Assembly: GCF_001661345.1 (NCBI RefSeq)
Contig: NW_017962923.1
Coordinates: 248,001 to 312,000 of the forward strand
Direction: 5' to 3'
From: Ascoidea rubescens DSM 1968
Taxonomy: Eukaryota; Ascomycota; Saccharomycetes; Ascoideales; Ascoideaceae
Length of the DNA stretch: 64,000 nucleotides
Shown: positions 9,901-19,034 of the stretch, piece after piece
How the letters are laid out: each line of letters begins with the position of its first letter
Position numbering within the stretch: the stretch's first letter is position 1
The notes under the pieces: generated by a model
Databases searched by the model: none
What the model was told of the DNA's origin: nothing
What the model saw: the letters and a program-made list of their open reading frames with translations, nothing else
Made by a program: the position numbers and the translations under genes

Positions 9901-11923
9901 TGTTTTTAAAGATTTTGATAAAAATATTTTGTATAAATTAGGTGATATCCAGAAAATTCAGGTTTATCCAAATGACAACGACGTTATAGAGACAAATGCA
10001 GATACAATTAAAGAGACTGAGGCTAATTTGTTATCTGTCAATGATTTTCAGCAGTTTAAAACTTCAAGTAATTATAACCTATTTAGTAACAATATTAAAA
10101 AGCTAATAAACATGTTACCTAAAGATGAACAAGAAATTAATTCCAGTCGAAAACAAATTTCATTTCATTCTTCAAAAAACTCCACGGATGAAAAATTTGA
10201 TAAAAATTCAAATAAACTGATTCTGAAAAGTAAGAATTTTGTCCAGCATAACAATTCAGCTAAAAATAATTTAGAAATTAATGAGATTAAAGAGAAAATG
10301 GAAACAAAAAATCATGAGTCGAATGATTCTAGCATTTATATACTGATTCAGAATAAAGAAAAAGAAAACAATTCATTATTTACTTCTTCACAGAACAATA
10401 ATTTAAAAGTTAATGAAAATATGAGCTTGAAATCAGAAAAAAAACAAACTTTTGGTGCTCTCAAAAGCAAGAGTTTATCTAAACAGGCATTATCAAAACA
10501 AAAATTGCCCAATGAAGAATTAGATATATTTTTTTCTGAACTTGACCAACTTGGACCAATTTCACCATATTCAAGCACCTCCTGCAGTTCTAGGTTTCCT
10601 GAAAATTCGGGGGAAACTGTTAGTAAAACAATTCAACTAAAGGATAATTTAAAAAATGAAGAAAATTGTTTTACAAACCAATCAATAGACAAGAGTTATA
10701 TTGAAAATAGAAAATCACAAGGTTTTAATGAATCATCAAGCACCTCAAGCTCTAGATTGTATAATTTTCAACCAAAAATTCCAATTTTAAATCCAGTAAA
10801 CATATATGAAAAGCAAATCAGTATAAAAGACAATTTAGAAAGTCAATACACAATTTCTGATCTGAATTATGCTGATAGAACAATTTCTTATCAAAAAAAC
10901 CCTACTTTTTCTAACAAGATATTGAAATCATCTGATGAAAATTTAATAAAGTCAAGGATTAATATAGAAACTCAAAAAGTGGTTCATGATACTCAAAGTT
11001 CAAAGACTCAAAATTTTATTTTGTCTAAAAAAAGAGACTATTGTAATGTGCTGTATGCTTCTGAATCTGATCAGCACTTTAAATCGGTTATGAAACAGGA
11101 AAATACAACATTAAGACAAGCTTCTTTACCACCTACATTCTTGTTGCCTTTTTCAGAATCAACCTCGTTTCCTGTAAATCAAAAATTGCAAATACCATGT
11201 AACAATTCTCAGTTTTTTTGGAAAAATAGTAAGGGAGTGGAAGACCGGCAAGACTTGAAATTGACAAAAACCAAAATTCCAAATGAACTAATAAATAAAA
11301 AAGCTGATTGTGATAAAAATTTATTTGAATTGATGCAAGAGAATGATGATGATTTAACAATACCTTTAGATTTGGAACAGGAAGAAAACTCGACAAATCA
11401 AAGGTTTCTATTTGAGAATGATCAACCTTATTCTTATTTGCATGAAGATTATAATAAATTGACTAATATTCAGAACAACAAAAATTATGGAAATGTTAAT
11501 GGGAATATTGATGGAAACATGAATAATAATTTCTTGAATAAAGAAAAATTAAGAATAAGCCTGAACAAATTAAATTTAAGTCATAAGTACCCTAATACTA
11601 AAGATGGACAAAGAATATTTGAAATGATTTATCAGGTACCAACGGAAAAAATATGGGAGCAGTTTTTTGGCAAACATGACAATATGAGAGATAATATTAA
11701 TAAAAACAGTAGTAGTGATTATTTTTCCAAGACTGATGAAGATAATGACAGTGTTAATAGTAAAAATGATAGTGAACAAAGGTGTAATGAAAAACAAGTA
11801 GAAACATCATCTGATAAAAATAGAAATCAAGGTGATATGCAACGTGTTGGAAGTGAAGCTAGAAAGGAAAAAAGAAATATGGAAAACTATAAAGAAACTA
11901 GTGAAAATAACAATAGATTATAG
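6983..11923 (+). CDS. PPR1: Zn2Cys6 transcription factor, Ppr1-like (1646 aa)
   Basis: This is a fungal binuclear zinc-cluster regulator. The six cysteines lie at about residues 68-95 (CQRCRLKKTKCDQ..FPNCSKCEKAQVEC). They are followed directly by GLDPATGRLVPRSYITHLED, which strongly resembles the linker and dimerisation start of S. cerevisiae Ppr1 (SLDPATGKDVPRSYVFFLEDR). A fungal-specific regulatory domain follows at about 510-620 (PGVWYNLGNALRVSVDLAL, then RRRLFWCTYSLDRQ). Ppr1 activates pyrimidine-synthesis genes in S. cerevisiae; in other yeasts orthologues are tied to purine use, so the target pathway is uncertain. The frame is open from a TTG at 6932, but the first ATG is 6983 (MSAKKRKLS). 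Ppr1 has about 900 residues; the extra length is mostly a low-complexity Asn/Lys/Ser-rich C-terminal half, plus a Ser tract near residue 210. Confidence 0.85.
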   Translation: MSAKKRKLSTPKLSKKKTLDQKFQTGVSSSDSTPNANTQPSLSSSNVNALSSTRPSSTILAISRSIAACQRCRLKKTKCDQKFPNCSKCEKAQVECVGLDPATGRLVPRSYITHLEDRINLLNSIILKLGLNPNDFKSQDDLLNINPSINIHNNQNTETQILFSNLINHANIPLESTSQSQSQPKPKPKSKPKSLEENSQNSRVNSSSSSSSSSSSSSSSSSSSPSPSLSSSPPTKPNKIYFSKLMEAAVKINDLSTAKINTKYNNLYPPQSSLLPSKKIANFFLSLYFSQSNPQLPILHRESFLNLMYKPIYGKFNSTVSLANNYTKITNTHDIIDFTDNNENFDFNIKNNNESNYFNYIINQISVDKNEIYHFLDQLLTDPQSIKLDTTPKLDNIPYYIIFYNSLKNKIYQKYMKIPLEKRSLNQFYKNENEKKDHILKLKKQLDPIKISLSIVIPKKYYINLYFLNIIFAIATSIINLDNDQQTILSEGFKISSEKFLDQVYLSSDNLQSLQAVLLSTLYSLMRPSTPGVWYNLGNALRVSVDLALQSDSQNSKVQYDSFTKDLRRRLFWCTYSLDRQICFYLDRPVGIPEENITSLFPSELDDSLICENDLETRDYSKNINLFSFTSGMPSYKVISLAFFRIRRIQSEVLKFLYISHNELGSYDNYYQGLFINTILDYYYPKKILNIGANHNFNFTYSNSDLCFDPIRFHNKPNQKTIIPEIPIYRIKKYLSLKLNSWKASIPKTIKKMNCNFNSEFFSLNYYHTKLNIFCLSPKNLNLIQLDYLVIIDSSKEIINTYFKLYLKKMMNYTWAAVQNLFSAGIGYLYSVYSYDCDYDYKDLSKDIYQKEQALFSNQMEFVDYIEFLKNDLEKLLDSRLEKSRKKLKAKNKHTNSGTDEITAEFNISAKPDNLFKNESLNSFLKYTQVCLFILDLLKSSCEAANNCLNIFRTLKKVILKLNYNFVVNNPETVFKDFDKNILYKLGDIQKIQVYPNDNDVIETNADTIKETEANLLSVNDFQQFKTSSNYNLFSNNIKKLINMLPKDEQEINSSRKQISFHSSKNSTDEKFDKNSNKLILKSKNFVQHNNSAKNNLEINEIKEKMETKNHESNDSSIYILIQNKEKENNSLFTSSQNNNLKVNENMSLKSEKKQTFGALKSKSLSKQALSKQKLPNEELDIFFSELDQLGPISPYSSTSCSSRFPENSGETVSKTIQLKDNLKNEENCFTNQSIDKSYIENRKSQGFNESSSTSSSRLYNFQPKIPILNPVNIYEKQISIKDNLESQYTISDLNYADRTISYQKNPTFSNKILKSSDENLIKSRINIETQKVVHDTQSSKTQNFILSKKRDYCNVLYASESDQHFKSVMKQENTTLRQASLPPTFLLPFSESTSFPVNQKLQIPCNNSQFFWKNSKGVEDRQDLKLTKTKIPNELINKKADCDKNLFELMQENDDDLTIPLDLEQEENSTNQRFLFENDQPYSYLHEDYNKLTNIQNNKNYGNVNGNIDGNMNNNFLNKEKLRISLNKLNLSHKYPNTKDGQRIFEMIYQVPTEKIWEQFFGKHDNMRDNINKNSSSDYFSKTDEDNDSVNSKNDSEQRCNEKQVETSSDKNRNQGDMQRVGSEARKEKRNMENYKETSENNNRL
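7598..7656 (+). repeat. TCA/TCT trinucleotide repeat coding for polyserine
   Basis: A run of TCA codons switches abruptly to a run of TCT codons inside the PPR1-like gene. Both encode serine, so two separate slippage events at the DNA level have built one polyserine tract between the zinc cluster and the regulatory domain. Confidence 0.9.
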
Positions 11924-12055
11924 TATAAATTAGGAAAAAATGACAAAATGACAAAATATAACAAAATAACAAGATTAGCACATGCAAAAATTAAAATTAT
12001 TGTAAATTTATTGTTTAGATAAAATATTAATGATGGATGATGTTTAAATAAGAGA

Positions 12056-12120
12056 CAAAGCTGAAGCTAAAACTAAAACTGAAGCTAAAGATAAAGATAA
12101 AAATAAAGAAAGAAAAAAAT
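12056..12120. repeat. Imperfect 6-bp repeat in convergent 3' region
   Basis: Hexamers of the AAAGCT/GAAGCT/AAAACT/AAAGAT type run through the short gap between the converging 3' ends of the PPR1-like gene and the gene at 12171-12857. It lies about 130 bp past the PPR1-like stop. No gene is supported here. Confidence 0.6.
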
Positions 12121-12170
12121 AAAGTACATATATAGAAACAATAATATTTCAATTTAAAACTAAAATCAAT

Positions 12171-12857
12171 TTAATGTAAACAATCAAAGCAGTAATTAGT
12201 GTTATATTTCTCGACTTTGCATAAAGAACATATTAATTTTTCACATAAACAACATTTAAAATCATTAAAATCGTTATTATTGGATATTGAAACGTTATTA
12301 TCACAAATTTCACACACAAGTAGCAGTTCATTATCCGTTTTCTCGGTGGAAAGAAAGAGTTGATTAACAGACAGATTCAAATTTGGCTTAGATATTTGAG
12401 GCCAAAAAGGCTTAATATTGTTATTCTCATTGTGAAAATAGTCATCAATGGCATTGATAGTGCGATTATTTTGAGTAGAAGCATTAACATGATGACTATT
12501 TAAAGTTGAATAATAAAATTTTGAATTTTGAATCAACATCTCCACTGTTTTTTGGTGGATCTTTGAATCTATTTTTACAAGCTGTTTTCTTTTGCTTGAA
12601 TTGTCTGATATTGCAGGAAAGTTGAACATATGATTCAGCTCATTAGACAGATCATGAGCATCATCACGAAGCCTTTTCCTGCTGGCGGAATTGGAGTCAG
12701 CAGCAATTACGTTAAAACAGTTGGAACAGTAATCGAACTCAAAATGAGCGTTGGACGAGGTGGTAGAAGCATTAGGTCCATTGCCACTGAGACTTTGGTT
12801 ACTCGAAATATTAGAGCCAGGACCTGGATTTGAGGTGGATATGGAGGGCATGGACAT
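12171..12857 (-). CDS. Unrecognised cysteine-rich protein, C-terminal zinc-binding module (228 aa)
   Basis: I do not recognise this protein. It has a Ser/Asn/Gly-rich first 35 residues, then a CxxC pair in a hydrophobic context (FDYCSNCFNVIA), a basic patch (SRKRLRDD), a middle region of mixed composition, and a C-terminal block of four CxxC pairs in about 45 residues (CEIC, CCLC, CSLC, CFDC) ending three residues after the last Cys. That spacing suggests two zinc ions held in a cross-brace like RING, FYVE or PHD domains, but no His ligand is visible, so it is not a standard RING. The ATG at 12857 (MSMPS) is followed two codons later by another; either could start the protein. It is divergent from IQG1, with about 300 bp between the starts. 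Function is unknown. Confidence 0.75.
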   Translation of the reverse strand: MSMPSISTSNPGPGSNISSNQSLSGNGPNASTTSSNAHFEFDYCSNCFNVIAADSNSASRKRLRDDAHDLSNELNHMFNFPAISDNSSKRKQLVKIDSKIHQKTVEMLIQNSKFYYSTLNSHHVNASTQNNRTINAIDDYFHNENNNIKPFWPQISKPNLNLSVNQLFLSTEKTDNELLLVCEICDNNVSISNNNDFNDFKCCLCEKLICSLCKVEKYNTNYCFDCLH

Positions 12858-13161
12858 TCTGGCTCTGTTGATTTCTGGTGTCTAATCTTTGGTGTTGGAT
12901 CTCTGATGATATATTGTTTGATCAGAGATGTTTTGATCGAGATCTGACCGCCAAACATATGACGAACAGCAGAACAGCATACAAATACAGTTTGTTCGCA
13001 AACACATGATTGCACGTGTGTTTATTTACTTTTGTCCGTTCTTGGAAATGTGTTTACTGCATCATCAGTTCTTCAATTAGTAGATCAGGTATATCTACCC
13101 AATATTCTATCCTGCCAGTTCTTTTGATTGTTCTTTTTATATTCAATGAATCCACTTCGTT
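12858..13161. promoter_or_regulatory. Divergent promoter region with CACGTG (IQG1 side)
   Basis: A 304-bp gap shared by the cysteine-rich gene (minus) and IQG1 (plus). It contains CACGTG at 13013-13018 (TGCACGTGTG) and two GATC-rich segments near 12900-12945. No extra ORF is supported. An ATG at 13146 is out of frame with IQG1. Confidence 0.45.
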
Positions 13162-16100
13162 ATGGCTGTCTCAAAAGTGGCATTAAAATATCTTGAAAAC
13201 ATCAGCAATAACGGCAACACCAACAATACCAGCAATACCACCCAGATCGAAAACTCTGCCATCAGGCCCATCATTCAACCCAACAAACCAAATCAATCAT
13301 TTAGCAATAATCCACCAAAATTTAGATATCCTTTGAAATCTACAAACACCAATACAAGCCCTATAGCTGCGCGCAATGATTTTAATCTGAAAAGCAAAAA
13401 CAAGTTTAATAATAACGATTTTCCTACTAAAAAAAACTTATCACCAGCCAAAATCAATAACCCTATCTTGAGACGAAATTTAAAAAAAGTTGATTCGAAT
13501 TCAAGTCCAAATTCTAAGTCTCCTCAGTCTCCTTCTTTACTGACCTCTTCTTCTCCCACAAAATCAAAATCGACATTATCATCAAAATCAAAATCGAAAT
13601 CAATTGCAAATTCTATTGCTAAATTTGAAAATTTTAATCATTCAACTGACCCAATTTTGCCCGTTAATAACCTCTCTTTAGGCACAAAAAGCCAAAAAAA
13701 TTCTCCTAATTCACCAAACTTGTCAAAGTCTTCCTCATCTAGCTCTCTTTCTAGTTCAATTTCAACTTCAAACTTCAAAAGAAATTTTTCAATTAAAAAC
13801 AAAGAAAGCGTCATTGGTTTAAAAGGAAGAAAAAAACTCATAATTTCAGAAGATGATCAAGCAAACTTAAATCAATTTAAAATTGATAGCAAAATCAACA
13901 ATTTGCAAGGTTATGAATATCTTTGTCGAGTTGGAGAAGCAAAGCAATGGTTGCAAAATATAATTCAAGAAGAATTACCTTCTGAACATTATTTAACTAA
14001 TGATGCTCTAAGAGATGGTGTTATTTTAGCAAAATTGACCAAAAAAATTTCTCCAAATTTAGTTAAAAAAATTATTCCAAGTAACCCAAAAAATAAAAAT
14101 TTACAATTCAAACATACTGAAAACATTAATTGTTTTTTTAAATTATTTGATTTAATCAATATGCCTGAGATCTTTAGATTTGAATTAACCGATTTATATG
14201 ACAAAAAAAACATCCCAAAAGTTATATTTTCAATTCATGCTTTATCTTATATATTAGTCAGTAATGAAGTCTCTTTGAAAAAAAATTCAAACTTTAATTT
14301 AACCGATATCAACTTAAAGAAAATGGATAATTTGGTTGGTAAATTAAATTTTACTAATGATGAAATTTTGAACTCTCAAAAAATTCTAGATAATTCAAAT
14401 ACAAACTTAAATAATTTCAATGATTTATCTAAAAGTGCAACCTCAAAAAGTAATATTAATGCAAAAATATCAAGAAAAAAATCAGTTTCATTTAATAACA
14501 CCCCTGAGATTTCATATATTGAAGATAATAATACTAACAATGAATACAGTCCAGTTGAATTTGACAAGAAACAATTAGAAGTAAACATGAAAATGCTTGA
14601 TATTGATGATTGTTCTCCACAAGATGTAAATCAAATCACTAAAAAATCCGATGTTCTTGATGATAATGATGATAATGATGATGATGATGATGATAATGAA
14701 GCTGAATCAATGGAACTCGATATTCTCATTGACTCTATTATAAAAGTTCAGGCTATTTCTAGGGGATCAATATTCCGCTATAATATGTTTGTTAACAAAC
14801 TTTTGCTTAAATCTTTTGAAAATGATATTATTATGTTGCAGTCAGTTTTTAGAAAAAAAAAGTTTTTAAATTCAAAATATTATAACGATTTAAAATTTGA
14901 GAAAAATGTTACTCCATTAATCATTGGCTTACAGTCAGTAATAAGATCAAAACTTACAAGAAAGTATCTTAAAAAATTACTTAAAAAGTTAGATCGGTAC
15001 AATTTAAATTCAAAAAGTAAAACAAAACCAAGGGTAAACATAGTTACTTTGCAAAGCAAAATTAGGGGGAATTTATTTAGAAATTATATTAAACTACATC
15101 AAAGAGATTTGATTTTAGATAACAAAAACTTTATTGATTCAATTATAGCTTTACAATCTAAAATTAGATCCAATTTATTTAGAAAAAAAAGTGACAAAAA
15201 AAGTAACGATTTATTATTGAATGCTACTGGTTTTACTCAACTTTTTTCTGTCATAAGAGGTAATAAACTAAGAAATGATCTAATGTTAAAACACTTTTTT
15301 CTTAATAAGTTTATTTATGAAATAGTTTTTTTACAAAGTTTTATTAGATCAAAAAATTTAAATCAAAAAGTCTCTAACAAGTTAAACTATATTGATTTAA
15401 TGTCGAATTCTTCAATTAAAAAGTTCCAGTCAATCATTAGATCTAAATTGCTTCAATCAAGATTAAAAGCTGAAAAAAAAGTAATAAATTCAAATGATGT
15501 GATAAAAAGTGTCGAAATTTTGCAAAGCAGTATCAGATCTCTAAAAGTCAAAAAGAAATTAAAAGAAATTAACTTGAATCTTTGGAAGTATTCTGATCGA
15601 TTTATTGATTTACAATCCATTGCTAGAGGTGGTTTGCTAAGAAAAAATTTAAATTTTATTCTTGATACAATTGATTTCAATGAAAACAAAATCAATGAAT
15701 TAGTTTCTATATCAAGAGGAAAAAGATTAAGAAAAAATTTACAACTATTTAATCAAGAATTAAATGCTGGAAAGTCCTTAAAATCGATAGTGGAAGTCCA
15801 ATCTATTGTCAAAGGTTTATTATCTAGATACAAAACAGATGTTTTGTTAGACGAGTTAGATTTGGAAACAGATGTTATTATTGAATTACAATCAATAATT
15901 AGAGGTGGTTTTTTAAGGAGTAATATAACAAAAATGTTTGAGTATTATAACAAAAATGTCGACAAAGTTATAAAAGTTCAAAACTACATTCGTTCAAAAT
16001 TAATCAAAAATTCATATCAAAAATTAATCATGATGGAAAATCCTCCATTATCAATTGTTAAAAACTACGCTTACTTATTAAATGACACTGAAAAGGATTT

Positions 16101-18588
16101 TCAAGAAGAAATGGTTTTAAGCAATTTGAAGCAGGAAATCAAATTCAAAACTACTTCAATCAAAAAATTGGAGGATATAAATTCCAAATTAGATATTAAA
16201 ATTGCATTGTTGGTTAAAAACAAAATAACATTGGATGAATTAATAAAGCAACGAAATAACGGATACAATGGATATAAAGTTAACTCAACAAATAATCAAG
16301 TAGGTTTAATTGATATTACAAGTCTTAATAAAAACACTAGAATGATAATTGAAAACTATCAAAGCTTATTTTATCTTTTGCAAACACAACCGGATTATCT
16401 AACTCGAATTATGAACCAATTTATTTCAAAAAGGTTTTCTTCAATTGACAGAGAAGAATTTGAAGAACTAAATCAAAAGAAACGACAATTTCAAATTTTT
16501 ATAATCAAAATTTTTAATTTCAGCAAATACGTTATTTCTAACGAGTCGGACTCGGGGTTTCAAAATTCTATTTCATCAAATTCCAACAAAAGACATAATA
16601 TAATAATTCCCAAAAGAGAGGAGTTTTTATTTATACGATTTTTGATTTATTTAATCGAATTTGCTTTTGATTTTTTTGCAAAGAGCATTGATGATTTTAT
16701 AATATCATTTAATTTTGCATCCAGTAAACTACTATTTTTGTTCAACTCTTGTTTATATCAAAAAAAGAAATTAAGAAAGATTGTTCAGGATTTTATTGTT
16801 CACATCGCTAATCTTGAAAATTTATCGTTGGAATCTGATCCAGTAAAGATATATGAAAGTCATTTAAAAGAAGAAAGTAAAAAACAAGGAAAAAAAATAT
16901 TACCAAATCCTCAGCTAAAAGTTGAGGAAATTATTCAGGAACCGATAATAAGAAATAAATTTATTAGCAATTTACAAAATTTAAGAGAGTTGACTAATTT
17001 ATTGATTAGTATAATTGAAAAAAAGTTGTTTGAAAATCCCAAAGCGATTAACGAAAATTTTCCTATTCATATTAGATTGATTTGTTTTAGTATCTATAAG
17101 AAATCAATTAAAAAGTTTCCAACCCTTCCTGAAAAAAACCATTTAGGATTAATTGGATCAATATTTATTGACAATTATCTCAATATGATTTTGAAAGCAC
17201 CTGAGAACTTTGGACTTGATGTTTTAATCAGCAAAAATTTGAAAGAAAATCTAGGTGAAGTTGGGTTATTATTATATCAAACATTTTTGATGAAACCATT
17301 TGGTATTGATAATGTATATTTGCAACCATTGAATGATTTTATTTATTCATTAAATGATCGGATTGGAAAAATCATGAAAGAACTTATAAAGGGAAATGAT
17401 GATATTGAAAGTGCATATAACATGACAGTATTTGATGATATTATTGCACATCATAGACCAACACTATTGATCGAACTTAAAGATATGATTAATATTTTCG
17501 AGTTAATACGGGAAAACTTGAATATTGTCTGTATTGACAAACAAGCTACTATAAGAGAATATATCATTGAAATTATCAAATTAAGTAAAGACACAAAAGA
17601 TTTAAGGTTAATAATAGGTTCAAAAGAGTTTAAATTAATGTTGGACCCACAGACATCTGATATATCTAATACAGACGTCAAAACAAATACTTTATTAATT
17701 CAAGCCAAAAGATGCATTTTATATATCATGAGAGTTCAAGAAGCTGACAATTTATATGAATTATTAGTTAAAAAGATTGAATTGGAGGACGAAATTAAAT
17801 ATAAGAAAATCATAGAAGATGAAATGAGTGAAAAAATGGACAAGAGTATATACACCAAAGATAAGCAGGGATCATTAGGTGTTAATTTATCCAAAATTAC
17901 TTTTCACGACCTAAAATGTTTATCTTTAGAAAGAATACTTGAACTAGATAGTATTGGAAAGATAAGTAGGGAAGATAATTTTCAATCATTGTTGAATCAG
18001 ATTTCGTTTGATATTAAAACTAAGCACAATCAAAGATTGAAAAGACAGAAAGAAATTAAATTAATTAGACAAACAATTAAGGGGCTAGAAAATAAAGAAG
18101 AATATCTTAAGAATTTATTGAAAGTTTATAATAGCTATATTGAAAAAGCAATGATTAATTTACAACGGAAACCAACGTTGAATTCTAATAAAAAGTTGAT
18201 AAATATTTTTTCAAAGCAATATGCTTATCAACGAAAACTAATAAAACAAGGGAAAGTTCCAAAATTTGGATCATTTAAATACAGTGGTAAATACTTATAT
18301 GAACATAAAATACTAAAAAATTTGAAATTTGGTGGAAATGGTTTGCTAGAATTGAACAGAGTGAACTTTATGTTTTCTAGTGATGAAATCGGTGTTTTTT
18401 TGATTGAAGTTGAATATTATGGTAATAATGTTATTCCAAACGCTGTTGTCAAATTAACATTAGACAATTTGCTCCAATATCAGTATGAAAATAAAGAGTT
18501 TATTGAAATGTTTAGTGGCATGGCTCAATTTGAAACTAATACTTTGCTAACATTTATTTTCAAAAAGTTTTATGACAATCAAAACTAA
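13162..18588 (+). CDS. IQG1: IQGAP scaffold of the cytokinetic ring (1808 aa)
   Basis: This is the yeast IQGAP (Iqg1/Cyk1), which recruits actin to the contractile ring at the bud neck. Domains run in the known order. A ~250-residue Ser/Asn-rich N-terminus comes first. Then a calponin-homology domain spans about residues 255-370 (VGEAKQWLQNIIQEELP, LRDGVILAKLTKKI, NCFFKLFDLINMPEIFRFE). An acidic Asp run near 505 follows, then about 14 IQ-like repeats between residues 525 and 960 of the form [I/L]QSxIRxxxxRxxL. The RasGAP-related domain lies at about 1080-1450 (PIHIRLICFSIYKK, KPFGIDNVYLQPLNDFI), and the RasGAP C-terminal domain ends the protein. S. cerevisiae Iqg1 has 1495 residues; the extra length is mostly the N-terminus. 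Most repeats read LQS where the classical motif is IQ, as expected if they bind myosin light chains (Mlc1) more than calmodulin (inference). Confidence 0.95.
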   Translation: MAVSKVALKYLENISNNGNTNNTSNTTQIENSAIRPIIQPNKPNQSFSNNPPKFRYPLKSTNTNTSPIAARNDFNLKSKNKFNNNDFPTKKNLSPAKINNPILRRNLKKVDSNSSPNSKSPQSPSLLTSSSPTKSKSTLSSKSKSKSIANSIAKFENFNHSTDPILPVNNLSLGTKSQKNSPNSPNLSKSSSSSSLSSSISTSNFKRNFSIKNKESVIGLKGRKKLIISEDDQANLNQFKIDSKINNLQGYEYLCRVGEAKQWLQNIIQEELPSEHYLTNDALRDGVILAKLTKKISPNLVKKIIPSNPKNKNLQFKHTENINCFFKLFDLINMPEIFRFELTDLYDKKNIPKVIFSIHALSYILVSNEVSLKKNSNFNLTDINLKKMDNLVGKLNFTNDEILNSQKILDNSNTNLNNFNDLSKSATSKSNINAKISRKKSVSFNNTPEISYIEDNNTNNEYSPVEFDKKQLEVNMKMLDIDDCSPQDVNQITKKSDVLDDNDDNDDDDDDNEAESMELDILIDSIIKVQAISRGSIFRYNMFVNKLLLKSFENDIIMLQSVFRKKKFLNSKYYNDLKFEKNVTPLIIGLQSVIRSKLTRKYLKKLLKKLDRYNLNSKSKTKPRVNIVTLQSKIRGNLFRNYIKLHQRDLILDNKNFIDSIIALQSKIRSNLFRKKSDKKSNDLLLNATGFTQLFSVIRGNKLRNDLMLKHFFLNKFIYEIVFLQSFIRSKNLNQKVSNKLNYIDLMSNSSIKKFQSIIRSKLLQSRLKAEKKVINSNDVIKSVEILQSSIRSLKVKKKLKEINLNLWKYSDRFIDLQSIARGGLLRKNLNFILDTIDFNENKINELVSISRGKRLRKNLQLFNQELNAGKSLKSIVEVQSIVKGLLSRYKTDVLLDELDLETDVIIELQSIIRGGFLRSNITKMFEYYNKNVDKVIKVQNYIRSKLIKNSYQKLIMMENPPLSIVKNYAYLLNDTEKDFQEEMVLSNLKQEIKFKTTSIKKLEDINSKLDIKIALLVKNKITLDELIKQRNNGYNGYKVNSTNNQVGLIDITSLNKNTRMIIENYQSLFYLLQTQPDYLTRIMNQFISKRFSSIDREEFEELNQKKRQFQIFIIKIFNFSKYVISNESDSGFQNSISSNSNKRHNIIIPKREEFLFIRFLIYLIEFAFDFFAKSIDDFIISFNFASSKLLFLFNSCLYQKKKLRKIVQDFIVHIANLENLSLESDPVKIYESHLKEESKKQGKKILPNPQLKVEEIIQEPIIRNKFISNLQNLRELTNLLISIIEKKLFENPKAINENFPIHIRLICFSIYKKSIKKFPTLPEKNHLGLIGSIFIDNYLNMILKAPENFGLDVLISKNLKENLGEVGLLLYQTFLMKPFGIDNVYLQPLNDFIYSLNDRIGKIMKELIKGNDDIESAYNMTVFDDIIAHHRPTLLIELKDMINIFELIRENLNIVCIDKQATIREYIIEIIKLSKDTKDLRLIIGSKEFKLMLDPQTSDISNTDVKTNTLLIQAKRCILYIMRVQEADNLYELLVKKIELEDEIKYKKIIEDEMSEKMDKSIYTKDKQGSLGVNLSKITFHDLKCLSLERILELDSIGKISREDNFQSLLNQISFDIKTKHNQRLKRQKEIKLIRQTIKGLENKEEYLKNLLKVYNSYIEKAMINLQRKPTLNSNKKLINIFSKQYAYQRKLIKQGKVPKFGSFKYSGKYLYEHKILKNLKFGGNGLLELNRVNFMFSSDEIGVFLIEVEYYGNNVIPNAVVKLTLDNLLQYQYENKEFIEMFSGMAQFETNTLLTFIFKKFYDNQN

Positions 18589-19034
18589 AAGAATATGAGT
18601 ATTCAAACTTTCACTATTTTCATTATTTTCATTTCATTATTTTCATTTCATTATTCTTAGTTTTTTTGTTTTATATATTCCATATTTTTAGTGTTTTTTG
18701 TATACCATTAATAATTTATAATGTTTTTAAATGAATCATACCAAAAAATAGTTTTACTGTAAATTATGATGGTTGTTTAAAATGGAGATCAAAACAAACT
18801 AAATTGTGAAGCACATGTACATATGTGCATAATTTAGCTTTTTACGTACTATTGTTCGCATGTTCCGAAAAAAGTGTCATTTCGGTTTTCAACCCTACGA
18901 TTCAAATCTGACGAAACATCGTCCGGGGCTTTCGATTGTTAGAATTCAAAACTGGTTGTTGTCAAGTTAACAATAGGATCAACCCAGATTAGTAAAGAGT
19001 ATTGATTTCATATGGGCAAGCCTGGAAAGTTATA
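18589..19034. other. Intergenic region IQG1-IMH1
   Basis: The first 200 bp are AT-rich 3' flank with TTCATTATTTTCATT repeats. From about 18840 the DNA becomes more GC-rich and is the likely IMH1 promoter. A short upstream ORF begins at the ATG at 19012 (seven codons, MGKPGKL then stop) just before the chosen IMH1 start. No further gene is seen. Confidence 0.5.
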
